Source: Megachile rotundata
Lineage: Eukaryota > Arthropoda > Insecta > Hymenoptera > Megachilidae
Length of the DNA stretch: 64,000 nucleotides
Assembly: GCF_050947335.1 (NCBI RefSeq)
Contig: NW_027473349.1
Location: forward strand, 558,001-622,000
Direction: 5' to 3'
The notes beneath the pieces are model-generated. The model was not told the DNA's origin and ran no database searches. It saw only the letters and a program-made list of their open reading frames with translations. The position numbers and the translations under genes were made by a program. Shown piece after piece: positions 1 through 13,200 of the stretch; the stretch's first letter is position 1, and each line of letters begins with the position of its first letter.

Positions 1-420
1 GTGATTGTGTGAGTGAGTGACTGTGTGCTTGTGTGATTGTGTGGTTATGTGATTGTGTGATTGTGTGATTGTGTGATTGTGTGATTGTGTGATTGTGTGA
101 TTGTGTGATTGTGTGACTGTGTGATTGTGTGATTGTGTGATTGTGTGATTGTGTGATTGTGCGATTGTGTGATTGTGTGATTGTGTGATTGTGTGACTGT
201 GTGATTGTGTGATTGTGTGATTGTGTGATTGTGTGATTGTGCGATTGTGTAATTGTGATTGTGTGATTGTGATTGTGTGTACTGTGTGATTGTGTGATTG
301 TGTGATTGTGTGATTGTGTGATTGTGTGATTGTGTGATTGTGTGATTGTGTGATTGTGTGATTGTGTGATTGTGTGATTGTGAGATTGTGTGATTGTGTG
401 ATTGTGTGATTGAGTGATTG

Positions 421-620
421 TGTGACTGCGTGATTGTGTGACTGTGTGATTGTGTGACTGCGTGATTGTGTGACCGCGATTGTGTGACCGTGATTGTGTG
501 ACCGTGATTTTGTGACCGTGATTGTGTGACCGTGATTGTGTGATCGTGATTGTGTGATCGTGATTGTGTGATCTTGATTGTGCAATCGTGATTGTGTGAT
601 TGCGTGATTGTGATTGTGTG
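421..620. repeat. CpG-bearing type I cassette, copy 1
   Basis: This is a run of variant units in which GATT is replaced by GACC, with ACCGCG at 473, then ACCGTG units, then GATCGTG units and a GCAATCG mark. The units here are mostly 14 bases (GTGTGACCGTGATT). Unlike the other five copies of this cassette, it lacks the TCATCG change: the corresponding place reads TGATCG, so no CAT arises and no minus-strand ATG. It may represent the ancestral form; that is inference. Confidence 0.85.
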
Positions 621-1180
621 ATTGTGTGACTGTGTGATTGTGTGATTGTGTGATTGTGTGATTGTGTGATTGTGTGTTTGTGTGATTGTGTGATTGTGTG
701 ATTGTGTGATTGTGATTGTGTGATTGTGATTGTGTGATTGTGACTGTGTGACTGTGACTGTGTGATTTTGTGAGTGTGTGATTGTGTGATTGAGTGATTG
801 TGTGCTTGTGTGATTGTGTGATTGTGTGATTGTGTGATTGTGTGATTGTGTGATTGTGTGATTGTGTGATTGTGTGATTGTGTGATTGTGGTTGTGTGAT
901 TGTGATTGTATGATTGTGATTGTGTGATTGTGTGATTGAGTGATTGTGAGCTTGTGTGATTGTGTGGTTGTGTGATTGTGTGATTGTGTGATTAGGTGAT
1001 TGTGTGATTGTGTGATTGTGTGATTGTGTGATTGTGTGATTGTGTGATTGTGTGATTGTGTGATTGTGTGATTGTGTGATTATGTGATTGTGTGATTTTG
1101 TGATTGTGTGATTGTGTGAGTGTGTGATTGTGTGATTGTGTGATTGTGATTGTGTGATTGTGACTGTGTGATTATGTGAG

Positions 1181-1700
1181 TGTGTGATTGTGTGATTGAG
1201 TGATTGTGTGGTTGTGTGATTGTGTGGTTGTGTGATTGTGTGGTTGTGTGATTGTGTGATTGTGTGATTGTGTGATTGTGTGATTGTGTGATTGTGTGAT
1301 TGTGTGATTGTGTGATTGTGTGATTGTGTGATTGTGTGATTGTGTGATTGTGTGATTGTGGTTGTGTGATTGTGATTGTATGATTGTGATTGTGTGATTG
1401 TGTCTGTGTGATTGTGTGAGTGTGTGATTGTGTGATTGAGTGATTGTGTGGTTGTGTGATTGTGTGGTTGTGTGATTGTGTGGTTGTGTGATTGTGTGAT
1501 TGTGTGATTGTGTGATTGTGTGATTGTGTGATTGTGTGATTGTGTGATTGTGTGATTGTGTGATTGTGTGATTGTGTGATTGTGTGATTGTGTGATTGTG
1601 TGATTGTGTGATTGTGTGATTGTGTGATTGTGTGATTGTGGTTGTGTGATTGTGATTGTATGATTGTGATTGTGTGATTGTGTCTGTGTGATTGTGTGAG
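1181..1700. repeat. Local duplication of about 0.27 kb
   Basis: Two successive blocks share the order: GATTGAGTG, three GTGTGGTT units (first block from about 1201, second from about 1441), a pure octamer run, a GTGGTTG mark, a GATTGTATGATTG mark, and a GTGTCTGTG mark. The second pure run is longer by several octamers, so the two blocks differ in length. Similar blocks recur near 2240-2440 and, in part, near 3540-3740. No gene is present. Confidence 0.75.
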
Positions 1701-1740
1701 TGTGTGATTGTGTGATTGTGTGATTGTGTGATTGTGTGAT

Positions 1741-2040
1741 TGTGTGAGTGTGTGATTGTGTGATTGTGTGATTGTGTGATTGTGTAATTGTGATTGTGCG
1801 ATTGTGTGATTGTGTGATTGTGTGATTGTGTGATTGTGAGATTGTGTGATTGTGTGATGGTGTAATTGTGATTGTGTGATTGTGATTGTGTGATTGTGTG
1901 AGTGTGTGATTGTGTGATTGTGTGATTGTGTGATTGTGTAATTGTGATTGTGCGATTGTGTGATTGTGTGATTGTGTGATTGTGTGATTGTGAGATTGTG
2001 TGATTGTGTGATGGTGTAATTGTGATTGTGTGATTGTGAT
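1741..2040. repeat. Local tandem duplication with 154-base period
   Basis: The order GTGAGTG, four octamers, GTGTAATTG, GTGCGATTG, GTGAGATTG, GATGGTGTAATT appears twice in direct succession. The GATGG marks lie at 1856 and 2010. The same ordered block recurs many times elsewhere (for example 2485-2625, 7170-7300, 9275-9400), so it is one of the common building modules of the array. Confidence 0.8.
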
Positions 2041-2599
2041 TGTGTGATTGTGTGATTGTGTGATTGTGTGATTGTGTGATTGTGTGATTGTGTGATTGTG
2101 TGATTGTGTGATTGTGTGATTGTGTGATTATGTGATTGTGTGATTGTGTGATTGTGTGATTGTGTGAGTGTGTGATTGTGTGATTGTGTGATTGTGATTG
2201 TGTGATTGTGAGTGTGTGATTGTGTGAGTGTGTGATTGTGTGATTGAGTGATTGTGTGGTTGTGTGATTGTGTGGTTGTGTGATTGTGTGGTTGTGTGAT
2301 TGTGTGATTGTGTGATTGTGTGATTGTGTGATTGTGTGATTGTGTGAATGTGTGATTGTGTGATTGTGTGATTGTGTGATTGTGTGATTGTGGTTGTGTG
2401 ATTGTGATTGTGTGATTGTGATTGTGTGATTGTGTCTGTGTGATTGTGTGAGTGTGTGATTGTGTGATTGTGTGATTGTGTGATTGTGTGAGTGTGTGAT
2501 TGTGTGATTGTGTGATTGTGTGATTGTGTAATTGTGATTGTGCGATTGTGTGATTGTGTGATTGTGTGATTGTGTGATTGTGTGATTGTGAGATTGCGT

Positions 2600-3110
2600 G
2601 ATTGTGTGATGGTGTAATTGTGATTGTGTGATTGTGATTGTGTGATTGTGTGATTGTGTGATCTAGTGATTGTGTGATTGTGTGATTGTCTGATTGTGTG
2701 ACTGTGTGATTGTGTGATTGTGTGATTGTGTGATTGTGTGATTGTGTGATTGTGTGACTGTGTGATTGTGTGATTGTGTGATTGTGCGATTGTGTGATTG
2801 TGCGATTGTGTAATTGTGATTGTGTGATTGTGATTGTGTGTACTGTGTGATTGTGTGATTGTGTGATTGTGTGATTGTGTGATTGTGTGATTATGTGATT
2901 GTGTGATTGTGTGATTGTGTGATTGTGTGAGTGTGTGATTGTCTGATTGAGTGATTGTGTGCTTGTGTGATTGTGTGGTTGTGTGATTGTGTGATTGTGT
3001 GATTAGGTGATTGTGTGATTGTGTGATTGTGACTGTGGGATTGTATGAGTGTGTGATTGTGTGATTAAGTGATTGTGTGCTTGTGTGATTGTGTGATTAA
3101 GTGATTGTGT
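2600..3110. repeat. CTAG-marked block, partner of 5390-5880
   Basis: The rare mark ATCTAGTG occurs at 2661, 5441 and 27641. Around 2661 the order GATGGTGTAATT, ATCTAGTG, GTCTGATTG, GTGCGATT twice, GTGTGTACTG, ATTATG, GTCTG, ATTAGG, GACTGTGGGATT, GTATGAG and ATTAAGTG matches 5390-5880 at about 2,772-2,780 bases distance. One difference is GTGACTG here against GTGACGG at 5480. The block thus documents a duplication of about 2.8 kb in the left flank. The 27641 copy belongs to the 22.2 kb duplication. Confidence 0.85.
2889..3007. repeat. Signature module (example of the commonest block)
   Basis: This is a clear example of the most frequent ordered module in the window. The order is: an ATTATG unit, about four standard octamers, a GTGAGTG unit, GTCTGATTG, GAGTGATTG, GTGCTTG, GTGGTTG (or GTTTGGTTG), two standard octamers, and ATTAGG. 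The ATTATG and ATTAGG units place TAA on the minus strand and so break minus-strand frames. The module recurs dozens of times, for example at 5660-5780, 6900-7010, 8990-9080, 13760-13850, 31940-32040, 46430-46550 and 63180-63330. Its constancy makes it a good monomer for defining the higher-order repeat. Confidence 0.8.
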
Positions 3111-4429
3111 GCTTGTGTGATTGTGTGGTTGTGTGATTGTGTGATTGTGTGATTGTGTGATTGCGTGATTGTGTGATTGTGTGATTGTGTGATTGTGTGA
3201 TTGTGTGATTGTGTGATTGTGTGATTGTGTGATTGTGTGATTGTGTGATTGTGTGATTGTGTGATTGTGTGATTGTGTGATTGTGTGATTGTGTGATTGT
3301 GTGATTGTGTGATTGTGTGATTGTGTGATTGTGTGATTGTGGTTGTGTGATTGTGACTGTGTGATTGTGATTGTGTGATTGTGATTGTGTGATTGTGACT
3401 GTGTGATTGTGTGAGTGTGTGATTGTGTGATTGTGTGATTGTGTGGTTGTGTGAGTGTGTGATTGTGTGATTGTGTGATTGTGTGATTGCGTGATTGTGA
3501 TTGTGTGATTGTGACTGTGTGATTGTGTGAGTGTGTGATTGTGTGATTGAGTGATTGTGTGGTTGTGTGATTGTGTGGTTGTGTGATTGTGTGGTTGTGT
3601 GATTGTGTGATTGTGTGATTGTGTGATTGTGTGATTGTGTGATTGTGTGATTGTGTGATTGTGTGATTGTGTGATTGTGTGATTGTGTGATTGTGTGATT
3701 GTGTGATTGTGTGATTGTGTGATTGTGTGATTGTGACTGTGTGATTGTGTGAGTGTGTGATTGTGTGATTGAGTGACTGTGTGCTTGTGTGATTGTGTGG
3801 TTGTGTGATTGTGTGATTGTGTGATTGTGTGATTGTGTGATTGTGTGATTGTGTGATTGTGTGATTGTGTGATTGTGTGATTGTGTGATTGTGTGATTGT
3901 GGTTGTGTGATTGTGATTGTGTGATTGTGGTTGTGTGATTGTGATTGTGTGATTGTGATTGTGTGATTGTGTCTGTGTGATTGTGTGAGTGTGTGATTGT
4001 GTGATTGTGTGATTGTGTGATTGTGTGATTGTGTGAGTGTGTGATTGTGTGATTGTGTGATTGTGTGATTGTGTGATTGTGTGATTGTGTGATTGTGTGA
4101 TTGTGACTGTGTGATTGTGTGAGTGTGTGATTGTGTGATTGAGTGACTGTGTGCTTGTGTGATTGTGTGATTGTGTGGTTGTGTGATTGTGTGATTGTGT
4201 GATTGTGTGATTGTGTGATTGTGTGATTGTGTGATTGTGTGATTGTGTGACTGTGTGATTGTGTGATTGTGTGATTGTGTGATTGTGTGATTGTGCGATT
4301 GTGTAATTGTGATTGTGTGATTGTGATTGTGTGTACTGTGTGATTGTGTGATTGTGTGATTGTGTGATTGTGTGATAGTGTGATTGTGTGATTGTGTGAT
4401 TGTGTGATTGTGAGATTGTGTGATTGAGT

Positions 4430-4630
4430 GATTGTGTGACTGCGTGATTGTGTGACTGTGTGATTGTGTGACTGCGTGATTGTGTGACCGCGATTGTGTG
4501 ACCGTGATTGTGTGACCGTGATTTTGTGACCGTGATTGTGTGACCGTGATTGTGTCATCGTGATTGTGTGATCGTGATTGTGTGATCGTGATTGTGCAAT
4601 CGTGATTGTGTGATTGCGTGATTGTGATTG
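4430..4630. repeat. CpG-bearing type I cassette, copy 2
   Basis: It has the same order as at 421-620, with ACCGCG at 4487, then repeated ACCGTG units including one with a TTTT run (GTGATTTTGTGACC). It then has TCATCG at 4555 followed by GTGATTG, and GCAATCG. The TCAT gives a CAT on the plus strand, and hence the ATG that opens the artefactual minus-strand frame 3065-4558. The TCATCG is followed here by a normal GTGATT and not by the T5 run seen in later copies. Confidence 0.85.
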
Positions 4631-5699
4631 CGTGATTGTGTGACTGTGTGATTGTGTGATTGTGTGATTGTGTGATTGTGTGATTGTGTGATTGTGTGAT
4701 TGTGTGATTGTGTGATTGTGTGATTGTGATTGTGTGATTGTGATTGTGTGATTGTGACTGTGTGATTGTGACTGTGTGATTATGTGAGTGTGTGATTGTG
4801 TGCTTGTGTGATTGTGTGATTGTGTGATTGTGTGATTGTGTGATTGTGTGATTGTGTGATTGTGTGATTGTGTGATTGTGTGATTGTGTGATTGTGTGAG
4901 TGTGATTGTGTGATTGTGATTGTGTGATTGTGACTGTGTGATTGTGACTGTGTGATTGTGTGAGTGTGTGATTGTGTGATTGAGTGATTGTGTGCTTGTG
5001 TGATTGTGTGGTTGTGTGATTGTGTGATTGTGTGATTAGGTGATTGTGTGATTGTGTGATTGTGTGATTGTGTGATTGTGTGATTGTGTGATTGTGTGAT
5101 TGTGTGATTGTGTGATTGTGTGATTGTGTGATTGTGGTTGTGTGATTGTGATTGTGTGATTGTGGTTGTGTGATTGTGATTGTGTGATTGTGATTGTGTG
5201 ATTGTGTCTGTGTGATTGTGTGAGTGTGTGATTGTGTGATTGTGTGATTGTGTGATTGTGTGATTGTGTGAGTGTGTGATTGTGTGATTGTGTGATTGTG
5301 TGATTGTGTGATTGTGTGATTGTGTGATTGTGTGATTGTGTGATTGTGGTTGTGTGATTGTGTGATTGTGAGATTGTGTGATTGTGTGATGGTGTAATTG
5401 TGATTGTGTGATTGTGATTGTGTGATTGTGTGATTGTGTGATCTAGTGATTGTGTGATTGTGTGATTGTCTGATTGTGTGACGGTGTGATTGTGTGATTG
5501 TGTGATTGTGTGATTGTGTGATTGTGTGATTGTGTGACTGTGTGATTGTGTGATTGTGTGATTGTGCGATTGTGTGATTGTGCGATTGTGTAATTGTGAT
5601 TGTGTGATTGTGATTGTGTGTACTGTGTGATTGTGTGATTGAGTGATTGTGTGATTGTGTGATTATGTGATTGTGTGATTGTGTGATTGTGTGATTGTG

Positions 5700-8600
5700 T
5701 GAGTGTGTGATTGTCTGATTGAGTGATTGTGTGCTTGTGTGATTGTGTGGTTGTGTGATTGTGTGATTGTGTGATTAGGTGATTGTGTGATTGTGTGATT
5801 GTGACTGTGGGATTGTATGAGTGTGTGATTGTGTGATTAAGTGATTGTGTGCTTGTGTGATTGTGTGGTTGTGTGATTGTGTGATTGTGTGATTGTGTGA
5901 TTGCGTGATTGTGTGATTGTGTGATTGTGTGATTGTGTGATTGTGTGATTGTGTGATTGTGTGATTGTGTGATTGTGTGATTGTGTGATTGTGTGATTGT
6001 GTGATTGTGTGATTGTGTGATTGTGTGATTGTGTGATTGTGTGATTGTGTGATTGTGTGATTGTGTGATTGTGTGATTGTGTGATTGTGTGATTGTGTGA
6101 TTGTGTGATTGTGGTTGTGTGATTGTGACTGTGTGATTGTGATTGTGTGATTGTGATTGTGTGATTGTGACTGTGTGATTGTGTGAGTGTGTGATTGTGT
6201 GATTGTGTGATTGTGTGAGTGTGTGATTGTGTGATTGTGTGATTGTGTGATTGTGTGATTGTGATTGTGTGATTGTGACTGTGTGATTGTGTGAGCGTGT
6301 GATTGTGTGATTGAGTGATTGTGTGGTTGTGTGATTGTGTGGTTGTGTGATTGTGTGGTTGTGTGATTGTGTGATTGTGTGATTGTGTGATTGTGTGATT
6401 GTGTGATTGTGTGATTGTGTGATTGTGTGATTGTGTGATTGTGTGATTGTGTGATTGTGTGATTGTGTGATTGTGTGATTGTGTGATTGTGTGATTGTGT
6501 GATTGTGTGATTGTGTGATTGTGTGATTGTGTGATTGTGTGAATGTGTGATTGTGGTTGTGTGATTGTGGTTGTGTGATTGTGGTTGTGTGATTGTGATT
6601 GTGTGATTGTGATTGTGTGATTGTGACTGTGTGATTGTGTGAGTGTGTGAGTGTGTGATTGTGTGATTGTGTGGTTGTGTGATTGTGTGGTTGTGTGATT
6701 TTGTGATTGTGTGATTGTGTGATTGTGTGAGTGTGTCATTGTGTGATTGTGTGATTGTGTGATTGTGTGATTGTGTGATTGTGTGATTGTGTGATTGTGT
6801 GAGTGTGTGATTGTCTGATTGAGTGATTGTGTGCTTGTGTGATTGTTTGGTTGTGTGATTGTGTGATTGTGTGATTAGGTGATTGTGTGTTTGCGTGATT
6901 ATGTGATTGTGTGATTGTGTGATTGTGTGATTGTGTGATTGTGTGAGTGTGTGATTGTCTGATTGAGTGACTGTGTGCTTGTGTGATTGTGTGGTTGTGT
7001 GATTGTGTGATTGTGTGATTGTGACTGTGTGATTGTGTGAGTGTGTGATTGTGTGATTGTGTGATTGTGTGGTTGTGTGTTTGTGTGGTTGTGTGATTGT
7101 GTGATTGTGTGATTGTGTGAGTGTGTGATTGTGTGAGTGTGTGATTGTGTGATTGTGTGATTGTGTGATTGTGTGAGTGTGTGATTGTGTGATTGTGTGA
7201 TTGTGTGATTGTGTAATTGTGATTGTGCGATTGTGTGATTGTGTGATTGTGTGATTGTGTGATTGTGAGATTGTGTGATTGTGTGATGGTGTAATTATGA
7301 TTGTGTGATTGTGATTGTGTGATTGTGTGATTGTGTGATTGAGTGACTGTGTGATTGTGTGATTGTGTGATTGTGTGACTGTGTGATTGTGTGATTGTGT
7401 GATTGTGTGATTGTGTGATTGTGTGATTGTGTGACTGTGTGATTGTGTGATTGTGTGATTGTGCGATTGTGTGATTGTGCGATTGTGTAATTGTGATTGT
7501 GTGATTGTGATTGTGTGATTGTGTGATTAGGTGATTGTGTGTTTGCGTGATTATGTGATTGTGTGATTGTGTGATTGTGTGATTGTGTGATTGTGTGATT
7601 GTGTGATTGTGTGAGTGTGTGATTGTCTGATTGAGTGATTGTGTGCTTGTGTGATTGTTTGGTTGTGTGATTGTGTGATTGTGTGATTAGGTGATTGTGT
7701 GTTTGCGTGATTATGTGATTGTGTGATTGTGTGATTGTGTGATTGTGTGAGTGTGTGATTGTCTGATTGAGTGATTGTGTGCTTGTGTGATTGTGTGATT
7801 GTGTGATTGTGTGACTGTGTGATTGTGTGATTGTGTGATTGTGCGATTGTGTGATTGTGCGATTGTGTAATTGTGATTGTGTGATTGTGATTGTGTGTAC
7901 TGTGTGATTGTGTGATTGTGTGATTGTGTGATTGTGTGATTGTGAGATTGTGTGATTGTGTGATTGTGTAATTGTGATTGTGTGATTGTGATTGTGTGTA
8001 CTGTGTGATTGTGTGATTGTGTGATTGTGTGATTGTGTGATTGTGTGATTGTGTGATTGTGGTTGTGTGATTGTGACTGTGTGATTGTGATTGTGTGATT
8101 GTGATTGTGTGATTGTGACTGTGTGATTGTGTGAGTGTGTGCTTGTGTGATTGTGTGATTGTGTGATTGTGTGAGTGTGTGATTGTGTGATTGTGTGATT
8201 GTGTGATTGTGTGATTGTGTGATTGTGTGATTGTGATTGTGTGATTGTGACTGTGTGATTGTGTGATTGTGTGATTGTGTGATTGTGTGATTGTGTGAGT
8301 GTGTGATTGTCTGATTGAGTGATTGTGTGCTTGTGTGATTGTTTGGTTGTGTGATTGTGTGATTGTGTGATTAGGTGATTGTGTGATTGTGTGATTGTGT
8401 GATTGTGTGATTGTGTGATTGTGACTGTGTGATTGTGTGAGTGTGTGATTGTGTGATTGAGTGATTGTGTGGTTGTGTGATTGTGTGGTTGTGTGATTGT
8501 GTGATTGTGTGATTGTGTGATTGTGTGATTGTGTGATTGTGTGATTGTGTGATTGTGTGATTGTGTGATTGTGTGATTGTGTGAGTGTGTGATTGTCTGA

Positions 8601-10295
8601 TTGAGTGATTGTGTGCTTGTGTGATTGTGTGGTTGTGTGATTGTGTGGTTGTGTGATTGGGTGATTGTGTGATTGTGTGATTGTGTGATTGTGTGATTGT
8701 GTGATTGTGTGATTGTGTGATTGTGTGATTGTGATTGTGTGATTGTGATTGTGTGATTGTGACTGTGTGATTGTGACTGTGTGATTGTGACTGTGTGATT
8801 ATGTGAGTGTGTGATTGTGTGATTGAATGATTGTGTGCTTGTGTGATTGTGTGGTTGTGTGATTGTGTGATTGTGTGATTAGGTGATTGTGTGATTGTGT
8901 GATTGTGTGACTGTGTGATTGTGTGATTGTGTGATTGTGTGATTGTGTGATTGTGTGATTGTGTGATTGTGTGATTGTGTGATTATGTGATTGTGTGATT
9001 GTGTGATTGTGTGATTGTGTGAGTGTGTGATTGTCTGATTGAGTGATTGTGTGCTTGTGTGATTGTGTGGTTGTGTGATTGTGTGATTGTGTGATTGTGA
9101 CTGTGTGATTGTGATTGTGTGATTGTGACTGTGTGATTGTGTGAGTGTGTGATTGTGTGATTGTGTGGTTGTGTGATTGTGTGGTTGTGTGATTTTGTGA
9201 TTGTGTGATTGTGTGATTGTGTGAGTGTGTGATTGTGTGAGTGTGTGATTGTGTGATTGTGTGATTGTGTGATTGTGTGAGTGTGTGATTGTGTGATTGT
9301 GTGATTGTGTGATTGTGTAATTGTGATTGTGCGATTGTGTGATTGTGTGATTGTGTGATTGTGTGATTGTGAGATTGTGTGATTGTGTGATAGTGTAATT
9401 ATGATTGTGTGATTGTGATTGTGTGATTGTGTGATTGTGTGATTGAGTGACTGTGTGATTGTGTGATTGTGTGATTGTGTGACTGTGTGCTTGTGTGATT
9501 GTGTGTTTGTGTGATTGTGTGATTGTGTGATTAGGTGATTGTGTGATTGTGTGATTGTGACTGTGGGATTGTATGAGTGTGTGATTGTGTGATTGAGTGA
9601 TTGTGTGCTTGTGTGATTGTGTGATTGTGTGATTGTGTGATTGTGTGATTGCGTGATTGTGTGATTGTGTGATTGTGTGATTGTGTTATTGTGTGACTGT
9701 GTGATTGTGTGATTGTGTGATTTTGTGATTGTGTGAGTGTGTGATTGTGTGGTTGTGTGATTGTGTGATTGTGTGATTGTGTGATTGTGTGATTGTGTGA
9801 TTGTGTGATTGTGTGATTGTGTGATAGTGACTGTGTGATTGTGTGATTGTGTGATTGTGTGATTGTGTGATTGTGTGATTGTGTGATTGTGATTGTGTGA
9901 TTGTGATTGTGTGATTGTGACTGTGTGATTGTGACTGTGTGATTGTGACTGTGTGATTGTGACTGTGTGATTGTGTGATTGTGTGACTGTGTGATTGTGT
10001 GATTGAGTGATTGTGTGCTTGTGTGATTGTGTGGTTGTGTGATTGTGTGGTTGTGTGATTTTGTGATTGTGTGATTGTGTGATTGTGTGAGTGTGTGATT
10101 GTGTGAGTGTGTGATTGTGTGAATGTGTGATTGTGTGATTGTGTGATTGTGTGATTGTGTGATTGTGTGATTGTGTGATTGTGTGGTTTTGTGATTGTTT
10201 GATTGTGTGATTAGGTGATTGTGTGATTGTGTGATTGTGTGATTGTGTGATTGTGTGATTGTGTGATTATGTGATTGTGTGATTGTGTGATTGTG
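5700..10295. repeat. Sub-unit A1 (about 4.7 kb) in copy 1
   Basis: A1 and A2 share marks at offsets of about 4,604 to 4,782: GACTGTGGG 5803/10407, GTGTCATTG ending 6739/11415, GTGTTTGCG 6887/11563, GATTGAATGA 8821/13603, GACTGTGGG 9559/14341, and GTGGTTTTG about 10185/14935. Offset steps between marks reflect gains and losses of whole octamers and some larger changes. Inside A1, the GTTTGCGTGATTATG mark occurs twice 160 bases apart (7541 and 7701), a small tandem duplication also kept in copy 2. Confidence 0.8.
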
Positions 10296-13200
10296 ATATT
10301 GTGTGAGTGTGTGATTGTCTGATTGAGTGATTGTGTGCTTGTGTGATTGTGTGGTTGTGTGATTGTGTGATTGTGTGATTAGGTGATTGTGTGATTGTGT
10401 GATTGTGACTGTGGGTTTGTATGAGTGTGTGATTGTGTGATTAAGTGATTGTGTGCTTGTGTGATTGTGTGGTTGTGTGATTGTGTGATTGTGTGATTGT
10501 GTGATTGCGTGATTGTGTGATTGTGTGATTGTGTGATTGTGTGATTGTGTGATTGTGTGATTGTGTGATTGTGTGATTGTGTGATTGTGTGATTGTGTGA
10601 TTGTGTGATTGTGTGATTGTGTGATTGTGTGATTGTGTGATTGTGTGATTGTGTGATTGTGTGATTGTGTGATTGTGTGATTGTGTGATTGTGTGATTGT
10701 GTGATTGTGTGATTGTGTGATTGTGTGATTGTGTGATTGTGTGATTGTGTGATTGTGTGATTGTGTGATTGTGGTTGTGTGATTGTGACTGTGTGATTGT
10801 GATTGTGTGATTGTGATTGTGTGATTGTGACTGTGTGATTGTGTGAGTGTGTGATTGTGTGATTGTGTGATTGTGTGATTGTGTGAGTGTGTGATTGTGT
10901 GATTGTGTGATTGTGTGATTGTGTGATTGTGATTGTGTGATTGTGACTGTGTGATTGTGTGAGCGTGTGATTGTGTGATTGAGTGATTGTGTGGTTGTGT
11001 GATTGTGTGGTTGTGTGATTGTGTGGTTGTGTGATTGTGTGATTGTGTGATTGTGTGATTGTGTGATTGTGTGATTGTGTGATTGTGTGATTGTGTGATT
11101 GTGTGATTGTGTGATTGTGTGATTGTGTGATTGTGTGATTGTGTGATTGTGTGATTGTGTGATTGTGTGATTGTGTGATTGTGTGATTGTGTGATTGTGT
11201 GATTGTGTGATTGTGTGATTGTGTGAATGTGTGATTGTGGTTGTGTGATTGTGGTTGTGTGATTGTGGTTGTGTGATTGTGATTGTGTGATTGTGATTGT
11301 GTGATTGTGACTGTGTGATTGTGTGAGTGTGTGATTGTGTGATTGTGTGGTTGTGTGATTGTGTGGTTGTGTGATTTTGTGATTGTGTGATTGTGTGATT
11401 GTGTGAGTGTGTCATTGTGTGATTGTGTGATTGTGTGATTGTGTGATTGTGTGATTGTGTGATTGTGTGATTGTGTGAGTGTGTGATTGTCTGATTGAGT
11501 GATTGTGTGCTTGTGTGATTGTTTGGTTGTGTGATTGTGTGATTGTGTGATTAGGTGATTGTGTGTTTGCGTGATTATGTGATTGTGTGATTGTGTGATT
11601 GTGTGATTGTGTGATTGTGCGAGTGTGTGATTGTCTGATTGAGTGATTGTGTGCTTGTGTGATTGTGTGGTTGTGTGATTGTGTGATTGTGTGATTGTGA
11701 CTGTGTGATTGTGTGAGTGTGTGATTGTGTGATTGTGTGATTGTGTGGTTGTGTGTTTGTGTGGTTGTGTGATTGTGTGATTGTGTGATTGTGTGAGTGT
11801 GTGATTGTGTGAGTGTGTGATTGTGTGATTGTGTGATTGTGTGATTGTGTGAGTATGTGATTGTGTGGTTGTGTGATTGTGTGATTGTGTAATTGTGATT
11901 GTGCGATTGTGTGATTGTGTGATTGTGTGATTGTGTGATTGTGAGATTGTGTGATTGTGTGATGGTGTAATTATGATTGTGTGATTGTGATTGTGTGATT
12001 GTGTGATTGTGTGATTGAGTGACTGTGTGATTGTGTGATTGTGTGATTGTGTGACTGTGTGATTGTGTGATTGTGTGATTGTGTGATTGTGTGATTGTGT
12101 GATTGTGTGACTGTGTGATTGTGTGATTGTGTGATTGTGCGATTGTGTGATTGTGCGATTGTGTAATTGTGATTGTGTGATTGTGATTGTGTGATTGTGT
12201 GATTAGGTGATTGTGTGTTTGCGTGATTATGTGATTGTGTGATTGTGTGATTGTGTGATTGTGTGATTGTGTGATTGTGTGAGTGTGTGATTGTCTGATT
12301 GAGTGATTGTGTGCTTGTGTGATTGTTTGGTTGTGTGATTGTGTGATTGTGTGATTAGGTGATTGTGTGTTTGCGTGATTATGTGATTGTGTGATTGTGT
12401 GATTGTGTGATTGTGTGAGTGTGTGATTGTCTGATTGAGTGATTGTGTGCTTGTGTGATTGTGTGATTGTGTGATTGTGTGACTGTGTGATTGTGTGATT
12501 GTGTGATTGTGCGATTGTGTGATTGTGCGATTGTGTAATTGTGATTGTGTGATTGTGTGAGTGTGTGCTTGTGTGATTGTGTGATTGTGTGATTGTGTGA
12601 GTGTGTGATTGTGTGATTGTGTGATTGTGTGATTGTGTGATTGTGTGATTGTGATTGTGTGATTGTGACTGTGTGATTGCGTGAGTGTGTGATTGTGTGA
12701 TTGAGTGATTGTGTGGTTGTGTGATTATGTGGTTGTGTGATTGTGTGGTTGTGTGATTGTGTGATTGTGTGATTGTGTGATTGTGTGATTGTGTGATTGT
12801 GTGATTGTGTGATTGTGTGATTGTGTGATTGTGTGATTGTGTGATTGTGTGATTGTGTGATTGTGTGATTGTGTGATTGTGTGATTGTGTGAATGTGTGA
12901 TTGTGGTTGTGTGATTGTGGTTGTGTGATTGTGGTTGTGTGATTGTGATTGTGTGATTGTGATTGTGTGATTGTGACTGTGTGATTGTGTGAGTGTGTGA
13001 TTGTGTAATTGTGTGGTTGTGTGATTGTGTGGTTGTGTGATTTTGTGATTGTGTGATTGTGTGATTGTGTGAGTGTGTCATTGTGTGATTGTGTGATTGT
13101 GTGATTGTGTGATTGTGTGATTGTGTGAGTGTGTGATTGTCTGATTGAGTGATTGTGTGCTTGTGTGATTGTTTGGTTGTGTGATTGTGTGATTGTGTGA

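Larger units (their letters stand above)
1..5340. repeat. Left flank of the 22 kb units, mixed satellite
   Basis: This stretch lies left of the first copy of the 22.2 kb unit and holds the same octamer and variants, with no gene. It contains two CpG-bearing cassettes (near 421-620 and 4430-4630) whose ACCGCG marks lie 4,014 bases apart (473 and 4487). It also has several short local duplications that are listed separately. A GTGTAC mark just upstream of each cassette (near 277 and at 4331) supports a block duplication of about 4.0 kb. The stretch 4722-5340 is also used again inside copy 2 near 27.9-28.7 kb. Confidence 0.8.

Noticed and set aside
2661..2668. ATCTAGTG mark as a transposon or integration target site
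   Set aside because: It occurs at 2661, 5441 and 27641 with the same flanks and without any inserted element or target-site duplication. It is a point-variant octamer.
3065..4558. Minus-strand frame beginning MTQSRSHNHGHK, and its copies ending at 26818, 48910, 60671 and 62810
   Set aside because: The R, G, K and V residues come only from the GACCGTG cassette variants. It is repeat translation, not a distinct metal-binding or secreted protein.
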